From the NCBI GenBank assembly GCA_039208045.1, contig JBCCRH010000169.1, forward strand, positions 1 to 11,762: a stretch of DNA of 11,762 nucleotides, given 5' to 3'. Positions 1-6,799 of the stretch are shown here, piece by piece. The stretch is from JBCCRH01 sp039208045 (lineage in GTDB: Bacteria > Bacteroidota > Bacteroidia > Chitinophagales > Saprospiraceae). The notes beneath the pieces were generated by a model. That model was not told the DNA's origin. It ran no database searches and saw only the letters and a program-made list of their open reading frames with translations. How positions within the stretch are numbered: position 1 is the stretch's first letter; the number at the start of each line of letters is the position of its first letter. The translations under genes and the position numbers were made by a program.

Positions 1-269
1 GAATAAGCGTGAATATCGTGCTCCGCTATATCTAAGCCAATCACTTCCTCTTCTTCTGACACTCGAATCCCAATGGGGATTTTTGGTGCTAAGGCAGGCC
101 TTGGACAGCTATGGATACAGCTCTATGGAACATTAGCAGTAGGCGTTTTCACGTTTGTTTTCGCTTTTGCGCTAATGTATATTTTAAAAATCACCATTGG
201 GATTCGAGTGTCAGAAGAAGAGGAAGTGATTGGCTTAGATATAGCGGAGCACGATATTCACGCTTATTC
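1..269. repeat. Perfect 76-bp inverted repeat (arms 1-76 and 194-269)
   Basis: Bases 1-76 are the exact reverse complement of bases 194-269, with a 117-base unpaired centre. Pairing stops at 77/193. The right arm lies in frame inside the amt coding sequence and is evidently the native copy. The left arm puts in-frame stops (taa at 4-6, tga at 10-12) where upstream amt codons should be. The arms are identical with no mismatch, which fits a recent event or an artefact, such as a fold-back chimera during amplification or sequencing, or a mis-assembled contig end. A genuine inverted duplication cannot be excluded from sequence alone. Confidence 0.95.
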
Positions 270-312
270 GGAGTCTGTAGGAGAATCTGCCTATAACCTT
301 TCAGTAAAATAA
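73..312 (+). CDS. amt: Ammonium transporter, C-terminal fragment (5' end missing)
   Basis: Amt/AmtB proteins are trimeric inner-membrane ammonium channels. This piece holds the last transmembrane helix (about residues 14-42 of the fragment, QLYGTLAVGVFTF onward) and the conserved cytoplasmic tail, IGIRVSEEEEVIGLDIAEHD, which in the family binds the PII protein GlnK that closes the channel. A complete Amt has roughly 400 or more residues; only about 78 are here. The ATG at 73 is not a credible native start: genuine amt sequence begins at about 77, and everything left of it is the inverted-repeat arm. The next gene is glutamine synthetase, a usual nitrogen-assimilation neighbour. The fragment is either an artefact of the window edge or a truncated gene. 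The family assignment is secure from the tail motif. Confidence 0.88.
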   Translation: MGIFGAKAGLGQLWIQLYGTLAVGVFTFVFAFALMYILKITIGIRVSEEEEVIGLDIAEHDIHAYSESVGESAYNLSVK

Positions 313-349
313 AACATGATAGACCAATATCCTGTAAAAAAATAAATTT

Positions 350-470
350 CAAGGCCACGCGGTTCGCCTCAGGCGAACACTGGGCGCGGGCCAAGCTTTA
401 CAAAAAGCCCAGCACGCGCCTAGCGGATTTGCAATCCGCGAGAGTCGGCTACAATCCTTCGGTAAGGTAA
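350..470. repeat. Palindrome-rich intergenic element between amt and glnA (REP/RAYT-target-like)
   Basis: The 221-base gap between amt and glnA contains no gene. It is GC-rich compared with its flanks and packed with hairpins: 362-378 (GTTCGCCT/AGGCGAAC, one central base), 380-385 with 407-412 (CTGGGC/GCCCAG), a competing pair 383-388 with 415-420 (GGCGCG/CGCGCC), 423-429 with 433-439 (GCGGATT-TGC-AATCCGC), and a short CCTT/AAGG hairpin at 456-467. From memory, GCGGATT...AATCCGC palindromes are dispersed in many Bacteroidota genomes and resemble the REP elements mobilised by RAYT (IS200-like) transposases. That link is recall and inference; no second copy lies in this window. It could also act as a terminator for amt, but no T-run follows the stems. 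Confidence 0.55.
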
Positions 471-533
471 CAGATGATGCAACTAAAAAGAATAGTTAAT
501 TAACATTTATAGTGATCTAAATTTTATAAGAAA

Positions 534-1565
534 ATGGCAAAATCAAAACTAGAGTACATTTGGTTAGATGGCTACAAGCCAACCCAAAGCTTGAGAAGTA
601 AAACACGTATTGAATCAGATTTTAGCGGCAAGCTAGAAGACTGCCCGATGTGGTCTTTTGATGGTAGCTCGACGCAGCAAGCACCAGGTGGTTCATCGGA
701 TTGTTTGTTGAAGCCAGCAGCTATCTTTGTTGATCCAGGTCGTCGCAATGGCTACTTGGTCATGTGTGAGGTATTAAGTTCTGATGGAACGCCACACGAA
801 AGTAATGGCCGTGCTACGATTGAAGATGATGACAACGATTTTTGGTTTGGTTTTGAGCAGGAGTATTTCTTGTGGGACAAAGAAATCAACAAGCCTTATG
901 GCTTTCCAGCAAATGGTTATCCAGAGCCGCAGGGGCAATACTACTGCTCTGTAGGTGCTGCTAATGCTTACGGACGCGAAATCATTGAAGAGCACTTGGA
1001 TATGTGCCTTGATGCAGGTATCAATGTAGAGGGTATCAACGCTGAGGTAGCAGCTGGCCAATGGGAATTCCAGGTATTTGCAAAAGGTGCGAAAGCAGCT
1101 GGTGACCAAGTATGGGTAGCACGTTACTTATTGGAGCGTGTGGCAGAAAAGTACGATTTGGCCATCAACTACCACTGTAAGCCAGTGGCTGGTGACTGGA
1201 ATGGCTCCGGTATGCATGCTAACTTCTCTAATACCCTTTTGAGAACAGCTGGTAGCAAAGAGATTTACGATAGAGTATGTGAGGCATTCGGTGCTTCTCC
1301 GGAGGTAATTGCTGCACACATCGCTGTATATGGTGCAGATAATCACTTACGCTTGACCGGATTGCACGAAACACAGGCTATCGATAAGTTCAGCTATGGC
1401 GTATCGGATCGCGGTGCTTCTATCCGTATTCCAATTGCAACAGTAGAGAACGGCTGGAAAGGATGGTTGGAAGATCGTCGTCCTAATTCTGCGGCAGACC
1501 CTTACAAGGTAGCTGCTCAGATCATCAAAACGGTAAAGACAGCAGACGTAGCTGTTGAGGCATAA
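534..1565 (+). CDS. glnA: Glutamine synthetase, type II (GSII, eukaryote-like)
   Basis: Makes glutamine from glutamate, ammonia and ATP in the cytoplasm. At 343 residues it matches the short GSII (beta) class, not the ~470-residue GSI typical of bacteria. Motifs occur in GSII order: WFGFEQEY at 104-111 (metal-binding E108/E110), GQYYCSVGA at 134-142, the GINAEVAAGQWEFQV block at 167-181 (E171), NGSGMH at 223-228 (H228), RLTGLHET at 273-280, the DRGAS loop at 292-296 and EDRRPNSAADPY at 313-324. No GSI adenylylation-loop Tyr segment is evident, so control by GlnE seems unlikely (inference). The ATG follows an AT-rich stretch with no Shine-Dalgarno, as is usual in Bacteroidota. It lies downstream of amt, and two intrinsic terminators follow it. 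The product and full length are clear. Confidence 0.97.
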   Translation: MAKSKLEYIWLDGYKPTQSLRSKTRIESDFSGKLEDCPMWSFDGSSTQQAPGGSSDCLLKPAAIFVDPGRRNGYLVMCEVLSSDGTPHESNGRATIEDDDNDFWFGFEQEYFLWDKEINKPYGFPANGYPEPQGQYYCSVGAANAYGREIIEEHLDMCLDAGINVEGINAEVAAGQWEFQVFAKGAKAAGDQVWVARYLLERVAEKYDLAINYHCKPVAGDWNGSGMHANFSNTLLRTAGSKEIYDRVCEAFGASPEVIAAHIAVYGADNHLRLTGLHETQAIDKFSYGVSDRGASIRIPIATVENGWKGWLEDRRPNSAADPYKVAAQIIKTVKTADVAVEA

Positions 1566-1580
1566 GAATATTAACTCTAG

Positions 1581-1600
1581 TTCCTATTTTTAGATAGGAA
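1581..1600 (+). other. Hairpin just after glnA
   Basis: A perfect 7-bp stem, TTCCTAT (1581-1587) with ATAGGAA (1594-1600), with a six-base loop, starts 15 bases after the glnA stop. No T-run follows, so it is more likely an mRNA 3'-end stabilising hairpin or an accessory to the GC-rich terminator 12 bases further on than a terminator itself. Confidence 0.4.
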
Positions 1601-1611
1601 TATGCCATTGA

Positions 1612-1641
1612 CCTGCTCCGATCACGATCGGGGCGGGTTTT
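1612..1641 (+). terminator. Intrinsic terminator of glnA
   Basis: Bases 1612-1623 (CCTGCTCCGATC) pair with 1626-1637 (GATCGGGGCGGG). This gives a stem of up to 12 bp with two G-U wobbles; the innermost pairs must open to make a loop. TTTT follows directly at 1638-1641. Its position 46 bases behind the glnA stop suits a rho-independent terminator, although the T-run is short. Confidence 0.65.
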
Positions 1642-1710
1642 GGACATTTAGAGTTTAGGCTAAAAATTTTGGTGTTTAAATATTTATAATTGAATTAGTA
1701 TGAGAGTTTC

Positions 1711-1739
1711 GGGAGCCCCATTTTGGGCTCCTTTTTTTT
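1711..1739 (+). terminator. Strong intrinsic terminator upstream of pepT
   Basis: The stem GGAGCCC (1712-1718) / GGGCTCC (1725-1731) is perfect, with loop CATTTT, followed by eight T (1732-1739). This is a textbook rho-independent terminator, stronger than the one nearer glnA. It ends only 26 bases before the preferred pepT start codon at 1766, so it either blocks read-through from glnA, ends a short transcript from the AT-rich stretch 1645-1710, or lies in the pepT leader as an attenuator. The sequence does not say which. Confidence 0.85.
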
Positions 1740-1765
1740 CAGCCTATATTTGGAAAAAAATTGAT

Positions 1766-3019
1766 ATGCCTCACGATATTACCTACACTGTCTTAGATCG
1801 CTTTCTCAAATATGTTACCATCGATACGGAGTCTGATCCTACTTCTACCACCTTTCCATCTACCGAAAAACAAAAGAATCTGGGGCGCCTACTAGTAGAG
1901 GAGCTACAGGCGATGGGTATTACCGATGCGCATTTAGATGAACACGGATATGTGTACGCCACTATTCCAGCTACTACCCAGAAGCAGGTGCCTGTACTTT
2001 GCTATTGCTCGCACATGGATACCTCACCCGATTGTAATGGGAAGGATGTGAAGCCTATCGTACATCGCAACTATGATGGGGGAGTGCTACAGCTCCCAGA
2101 TGATCCCAAAGTGCAATTGAAACCGAAAGATCACCCCAACCTGCAAGAGCAAATAGGCAATGATATTGTGACGGCGAGCGGCCTCACGCTACTTGGTGCT
2201 GACAATAAAGCGGGTGTTGCAGAAATTATGGATGCGGCCCACTTCTTTATGACCCATCCGGAAGTGAAGCATGGCAAAATTCGGATTTTATTTACCCCTG
2301 ATGAAGAAATTGGAAGAGGAGTCGATTATGTGGATATGGAAAAGCTCGGGGCAGATTTTGGCTACACGGTTGATGGGGAAAAGCGGGGTTCTATCGAAGC
2401 AGAAACCTTCTCTGCGGATGCCTTATCTATCGATATTGAGGGGATAAGTATCCACCCAGGGGTAGCGAAGGGAAAGTTAGAGAGTGCCCTTAAAATTGCA
2501 GCAGATATTGTTGCAGCGCTGCCTAAAGACCGCCTCTCTCCCGAAACGACCGAGGGCAAAGCAGGATATATTCACCCCGTCACCATGACAGGGGCCACAG
2601 AACGTGCCAATATACAGTTTATCCTCCGAGATTTTGATGCGCAAAAGCTGACCGGACAGGCACAGTTTCTAGAGCGAATAGTCGATCGTATTCGACCTAA
2701 TTATCCCAATTCACAGATCAGGGTTGCTGTTAAGGAGCAGTATCGGAATATGCAGGAAGTACTTAACGATTACCCACAAGTAGTAGCCAACGCGGCCAAA
2801 GCCATGGAGCGCGTGGGGCTCACCCCACTGCATAGAAGTATCCGTGGTGGAACAGACGGCTCGCGCCTGTCGTTTATGGGATTGCCCTGTCCGAACATCT
2901 TTGCAGGCGAGCATGCTTTTCACTCCAGAGAAGAATGGGTATCCGTACAGGATATGCAAAAAGCGGTAGATACGTTAATTGAACTGGCAATTGTATGGGA
3001 AGAACAAACAATTGATTGA
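1766..3019 (+). CDS. pepT: Peptidase T (tripeptide aminopeptidase, M20B family)
   Basis: A cytoplasmic dinuclear-zinc aminopeptidase that removes the N-terminal residue of tripeptides. At 417 residues it has the normal PepT length. The M20 metal-site motifs are present in order: SHMDTSPDC (H83, D85), GADNKAG (D146, the bridging ligand), TPDEEIGRG (E180 and E181, general base and metal ligand), TVDGE (D203) and the C-terminal GEHAFHSREEW block (H386). The PepT-type lid domain around 220-330 includes DIEGISIHPGVAKGK. The start at 1766 (MPHDITYTVLDRF) is chosen because it aligns with the family N-terminus. An in-frame ATG at 1700 would add 22 residues encoded by the terminator hairpin and is very unlikely to be used. 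The histidine kinase gene begins 19 bases after the stop, so the two are probably co-transcribed. Confidence 0.96.
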   Translation: MPHDITYTVLDRFLKYVTIDTESDPTSTTFPSTEKQKNLGRLLVEELQAMGITDAHLDEHGYVYATIPATTQKQVPVLCYCSHMDTSPDCNGKDVKPIVHRNYDGGVLQLPDDPKVQLKPKDHPNLQEQIGNDIVTASGLTLLGADNKAGVAEIMDAAHFFMTHPEVKHGKIRILFTPDEEIGRGVDYVDMEKLGADFGYTVDGEKRGSIEAETFSADALSIDIEGISIHPGVAKGKLESALKIAADIVAALPKDRLSPETTEGKAGYIHPVTMTGATERANIQFILRDFDAQKLTGQAQFLERIVDRIRPNYPNSQIRVAVKEQYRNMQEVLNDYPQVVANAAKAMERVGLTPLHRSIRGGTDGSRLSFMGLPCPNIFAGEHAFHSREEWVSVQDMQKAVDTLIELAIVWEEQTID

Positions 3020-3038
3020 AAATGATTACCTTTCCATT

Positions 3039-5144
3039 ATGGGAAAAAAATTAACAATGCTTTTTCGCTACCTATTCTTATTACTTGGCCTTTTCACTAC
3101 CAGCAGCCTCTTCGGACAAGCTGTTGATAGCTTGGAACAGCTGCTCTCCCAGCCGATTGATGCAGACCAGCGAATTAAGGTGCTTTCGCAGCTTTCCGAG
3201 CATTACCGCAATCGCAATTTTGATAAAACGATTGACTTTGCGACGGAGCTCTTAGCCCTTTCTGAAAAGAACAATAGAAAAGAATACATCGCAGAATCGT
3301 ACTACTTCTTAGGCGTAGCCTATAACAAAAAGAATGCAAGCATAGATTCTGTCATGACGTTTTTTGATAAGGGGCTCGAATTGTACGAAGAGATAGGCAA
3401 TGACAAGGGGAGAGCGAAGATATTAACCATGAAGGGGATTGCATATTCTCGGACGGGTAATCACGACTTTTCCTACAAGGCCACTATTGAGGCATTAGAC
3501 CTTTTTAGACAAGTAAAAGATACGCTTAATGTTGTGTACTGCCTGAATAATATGGCTCGTTTACATGTATTATTGAATGATGAAGCAAAGGGGATTCAGT
3601 TTTATCGAGAAGCACTAGGCCTGGCTAAACCCTTAAATAACACGCGGGTATTGGCCTTCATCACCAATAATATTGGCAATGCGTATTTCAATACTAAGCA
3701 GTTGGATTCTGCAAAGGTCTACTTTTACGAGTCTTTGCGTATCAAGAAACAGTTGGGTAATGAGCTGCTCTTGGTTTCTACGATGTATAATATCGCCAAA
3801 ACACATGTAGAGGAAGGTGACTTTGAGATCGCTGATACCTACATTAAGGATGCATACGCCATTTCTAATGAAGCCAACTATCCTTTTGGGAAAGGCTTAA
3901 GCTTGTCCATCTTTGCAAAGATTGCTTATAAAAAGAAAGACTACAATAAGGCTATTCAATACGCCAATCAAGGACTACAAGCGATTGGTAAAGAAGGAGA
4001 TATAGAGCTACAAACCGAGCTGTATGAAATCCTTTTTCCAAGTTATGAAGAAAACAAACAGTATGAGCAGGCTCTAGCTTCGAATAAACGGCTAGTCGTA
4101 CTGAAGGACAGTGTTTATCAAATGGAAAAGGAGAAAGAGATTCGTTCGCTAGAAATCGGCTATCAGGTAGAAAAAAAGGAGCTAGATAACGAACTGTTGA
4201 AGGCTAACCAAGAGGTGATTCAGGAACGATTGGATAGCAGAACCTATTTGGTGGGTGCACTAGTGGTGCTCTTGCTAGTGGCAATCGGGTGGGCGAGTTC
4301 TATTTTTAGGTCGAGCCAAGAGCGCAAGAAGACCAACTCTATGCTCGAAGAGAAGATTAAAGCACGCACTGTAGAGTTGCGGGATGCCAATGAAAATTTG
4401 CAACAGGCCAACTACGAACTGCGTACGTTCAACTATATTGCATCGCATGATATCAAAGAGCCTATCCGAAATATTGGCAATTATATAGGCCTTACCTTCC
4501 GGAAATTACCGGCCGATCTGCAAGTACAATTTGCCGACAATTTTGATACCATCAAAGACAATACTAAGCGACTCTACACCTTGCTGGAGGATATCAACCA
4601 TTATCTGATGCTCTCTAAGGAAGAAGAGATGAAAAGCCAGCTAGTGGATTTGAATCAGTTGGTAGAAACTATTGAGCTGAGCTTGCACGATCAGCTAAAA
4701 GAGCGCAATGGGCGAATTATTAATCACGGACTACCAACTATCTACTCTAGTCCGTCTTTCTTGTACCCCATTTTTCGAAATTTGATTGATAATGGCTTAA
4801 AGTACAATGAGTCGCCAGTACCCACGGTAGAGCTTCGCTACAATCCAAATGGCCAACAGCACGACATCAGCATATCGGATAATGGAATTGGGATTGACCC
4901 AGGCTTCCGTACCGAAATCTTTGATATGTTTAAGCGGCTACACCATCGGGCAGCCTACAAGGGCTCCGGCATTGGACTGGCTATCGTTAAACTATTGGTA
5001 GAAAAACTAAAGGGAAGCATTCGGGTAGATAAGGATACGAATGCGGGGAGTCAATTTATAGTCTCGCTAGTGAAGCAAGAAGGGCAAGACTACTCTAGTG
5101 TCTCTAGTTCTTCTTCTGAAAATTTAACTAAGTCAAATACGTGA
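3039..5144 (+). CDS. TPR-containing membrane sensor histidine kinase
   Basis: A two-component sensor of a layout common in Bacteroidota. It has a signal peptide (MGKKLTMLFR, then a hydrophobic stretch ending SLFGQA), tetratricopeptide-type helical repeats over about residues 30-375 (predicted periplasmic), a charged coiled coil (about 375-400), one transmembrane helix (about 402-423), a second coiled coil (about 427-462), a phosphoacceptor helix with FNYIASHDIKEPIRNI (His470), and an ATPase domain with N box NLIDNGLKYN (N585), G1 SDNGIGID (D614) and G2 GSGIGLAIVKLL. The start at 3039 is preferred over the in-frame ATG at 2979, which lies inside pepT and would put 20 polar residues before the signal peptide. 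No response regulator or receiver domain is in view, so it is an orphan here; ligand and partner are unknown. The Ser-rich tail from residue 684 is encoded antisense to the next gene. Confidence 0.93.
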   Translation: MGKKLTMLFRYLFLLLGLFTTSSLFGQAVDSLEQLLSQPIDADQRIKVLSQLSEHYRNRNFDKTIDFATELLALSEKNNRKEYIAESYYFLGVAYNKKNASIDSVMTFFDKGLELYEEIGNDKGRAKILTMKGIAYSRTGNHDFSYKATIEALDLFRQVKDTLNVVYCLNNMARLHVLLNDEAKGIQFYREALGLAKPLNNTRVLAFITNNIGNAYFNTKQLDSAKVYFYESLRIKKQLGNELLLVSTMYNIAKTHVEEGDFEIADTYIKDAYAISNEANYPFGKGLSLSIFAKIAYKKKDYNKAIQYANQGLQAIGKEGDIELQTELYEILFPSYEENKQYEQALASNKRLVVLKDSVYQMEKEKEIRSLEIGYQVEKKELDNELLKANQEVIQERLDSRTYLVGALVVLLLVAIGWASSIFRSSQERKKTNSMLEEKIKARTVELRDANENLQQANYELRTFNYIASHDIKEPIRNIGNYIGLTFRKLPADLQVQFADNFDTIKDNTKRLYTLLEDINHYLMLSKEEEMKSQLVDLNQLVETIELSLHDQLKERNGRIINHGLPTIYSSPSFLYPIFRNLIDNGLKYNESPVPTVELRYNPNGQQHDISISDNGIGIDPGFRTEIFDMFKRLHHRAAYKGSGIGLAIVKLLVEKLKGSIRVDKDTNAGSQFIVSLVKQEGQDYSSVSSSSSENLTKSNT

Positions 5145-6709
5145 TCATAGTAGTTTACGGTGGTAAATACCTCATATGCCTCTTTGGGGAAGTCGCTTAG
5201 GTAACGCTCGCGGTCGATCAGAAAAAACGTATCCGGTTCCAGTTCATATTTCCGACGAACCGTCTGAGGGCTGTACAAACCCAGATAAACGATAGTCGTA
5301 AAGGAAATACGCCGTCTTTCATAGATGTAAATAGGAGCGCCTTTGGTGAGCTCTACCAGTTCTTTGGCCCTAATCTGCTCGCGTAAGGCATCGCTATCGT
5401 GCGCCCGTTGGGGCAGTACGGTCAGATCAAAAATAATACGTGCGATGGCCACTCCTATAATTAGTAGTACAAGGCTGTGCGCGCTATGCTTTAGGTAATA
5501 CCAAAAGAGCGCTGCTAATACGACAAACCCCACAATGGAGATGGGGATAAGGCTAGTAGCCATAAAGTTCAAATCTGGGATAAAGTGCAGCACGATTGCC
5601 CCCACAGGCAATACCGCCAAAATAATACCACTCACCACTCTAAAACTCTTCCACCGCCAGTCTTTTTTCGTTTGATAGAAATCGTAAAAGTAGACTAGGA
5701 TATACAGTAAAAACGGATAGAGCATATAGATATAACGCTGCCGCGCCCCCGGCGAAACCATATACACTGGGATATTGACTAAAAAGACGAGCAAGGAAAA
5801 CAGGATCAGTTCATTTGCTTTGACTTGTTGCCAGAAATTTCGCCTTACGGCAAATACTAGTAAGAGTGTTCCTGGTAAAATATCAGCCATCGTGCTCAAT
5901 GGGAAGGAGAAAAAATGCCGCAGCGTGCGCATCACTACTTCTGAAGGACTTTCCTCTAGTACGGTCATTTCACTAGATTGCCCCCATAAGCCTTGCAAAA
6001 AGTTTTCGATAGGATGATACTGCGCATACGCCCCCAGAAATACGCCGATGCCCGCTACAAAGAGGAGTCCACAGCTGATATGAGCGAGCGAGAAGAGGCG
6101 CTTCCAGTCTTTTTTCCACCCCAAATAACCCACAATGGTAAAGCCCAAGAAAAGTACCGAAGGAGGCCCCTTGGTGAGTGCTCCGATAAGCCCCAAGAGG
6201 TAGGTCAAGCCAAAAGCCCACCAGTATTGCCCTTTTTGATAAAAGTGAAAAAAGTAGAGTAAGCTGGCCAGCGTCACCAAAGAGTAGAAGAGGTCGATTT
6301 CTGCCAAGAGCGAAAAGTAGAAGAAAATACCAGAGCAGCACACAAATAAGAGTGCAGTAAAAATGGCCACCCGCTCGCTAAGGTATTGCTTCCCAATTTG
6401 CCACAGCAAGAGCGCCATACCAAAGGTAGACAGCACCGTGGGTAAGCGAAACGCCCATTCTGTACGCCCAAAAATAGCGCTACTCCCAAGGAGGAGCCAA
6501 TTGAAGATCGGCGGTTTTTTGTAATAAAAATCACCTAGCTCCGTGGGAGCGATGTACTGCCCATTTTCAGCCATTTCCAGGGCGATCATGATGCGACGTG
6601 GTTCCTCCAAATACAAGGGCTGCACCCCCAAATTGAGAAAAAGGCCAATAAGGATAAGTATTGTGCTGAGGATAACTAATTGGCGTTCAGATAATACAGG
6701 AAATTTCAT
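5090..6709 (-). CDS. Polytopic membrane glycosyltransferase, GT39/ArnT-like family
   Basis: A multi-pass inner-membrane enzyme of the PMT/ArnT superfamily. These move a sugar from a polyprenyl-phosphate carrier to lipid A, protein or another extracytoplasmic acceptor. It has 539 residues with about a dozen hydrophobic segments. Hallmarks are an acidic motif in the first periplasmic loop after helix 1 (YLEEPRR at 33-39, where ArnT has a DE pair), the FYYKKPPIFNW block near 62-72 and LTKGPPSVLFLG after a transmembrane pair. The C-terminal soluble part (IYIYERRRISF onward) resembles the small periplasmic domain of these enzymes. The start at 6709 (MKFPVLSERQ) is preferred; an in-frame ATG at 6787 would add 26 residues crossing the promoter region. 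Its 3' end overlaps the convergent histidine kinase gene by 55 bases. Donor and acceptor cannot be deduced. Confidence 0.88.
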   Translation of the reverse strand: MKFPVLSERQLVILSTILILIGLFLNLGVQPLYLEEPRRIMIALEMAENGQYIAPTELGDFYYKKPPIFNWLLLGSSAIFGRTEWAFRLPTVLSTFGMALLLWQIGKQYLSERVAIFTALLFVCCSGIFFYFSLLAEIDLFYSLVTLASLLYFFHFYQKGQYWWAFGLTYLLGLIGALTKGPPSVLFLGFTIVGYLGWKKDWKRLFSLAHISCGLLFVAGIGVFLGAYAQYHPIENFLQGLWGQSSEMTVLEESPSEVVMRTLRHFFSFPLSTMADILPGTLLLVFAVRRNFWQQVKANELILFSLLVFLVNIPVYMVSPGARQRYIYMLYPFLLYILVYFYDFYQTKKDWRWKSFRVVSGIILAVLPVGAIVLHFIPDLNFMATSLIPISIVGFVVLAALFWYYLKHSAHSLVLLIIGVAIARIIFDLTVLPQRAHDSDALREQIRAKELVELTKGAPIYIYERRRISFTTIVYLGLYSPQTVRRKYELEPDTFFLIDRERYLSDFPKEAYEVFTTVNYYDHVFDLVKFSEEELETLE

Positions 6710-6742
6710 TGCAGAACAGGCTAATGTTTGGGCTAAGGTACA

Positions 6743-6750
6743 CAAATATA
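6743..6750 (-). promoter_or_regulatory. Candidate Bacteroidota -7 element for the glycosyltransferase gene
   Basis: On the minus strand these bases read TATATTTG, an exact match to the Bacteroidota -7 consensus TAnnTTTG, about 33 bases upstream of the ATG at 6709. No convincing -33 TTTG at normal spacing is seen, so the call rests on the -7 match and position only. Confidence 0.35.
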
Positions 6751-6766
6751 CGTTGGGAATTTTCCT

Positions 6767-6774
6767 TACCTTTG
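6767..6774 (+). promoter_or_regulatory. Candidate Bacteroidota -7 element for the apbE-mbnH operon
   Basis: TACCTTTG matches the -7 consensus TAnnTTTG exactly and ends 25 bases before the apbE ATG, giving a plausible short leader. A -33 TTTG at standard spacing is not evident. Together with the minus-strand element 16 bases away it suggests a compact divergent promoter in the 90-base gap 6710-6799. Confidence 0.4.
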
Positions 6775-6799
6775 TGGCCCAAATCATCTAATTTTCCTG

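Noticed and set aside
518..525. TAAATTTT as a -7 element for glnA
   Set aside because: It misses the final G and is only eight bases from the start codon, leaving almost no leader.
313..533. Riboswitch (for example a glutamine riboswitch) upstream of glnA
   Set aside because: The hairpins match no riboswitch core I know and look like a dispersed palindromic repeat.
774..1346. Minus-strand open frames inside glnA, and similar antisense frames in pepT, the glycosyltransferase and MbnP genes
   Set aside because: They are antisense to clearly conserved proteins and show no domain, signal peptide or family motif.
1700..1765. In-frame N-terminal extension of pepT from an ATG at 1700
   Set aside because: The extra 22 residues are encoded by the terminator hairpin and its T-run and do not belong to the PepT family N-terminus; 1766 fits.
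2979..3038. Earlier in-frame ATG for the histidine kinase
   Set aside because: It lies inside pepT and would bury the signal peptide behind 20 polar residues; 3039 gives a normal signal peptide.
6710..6787. Upstream in-frame ATG for the glycosyltransferase
   Set aside because: The extension crosses the promoter-like region and does not match the usual N-terminus, which begins just before the first membrane helix.
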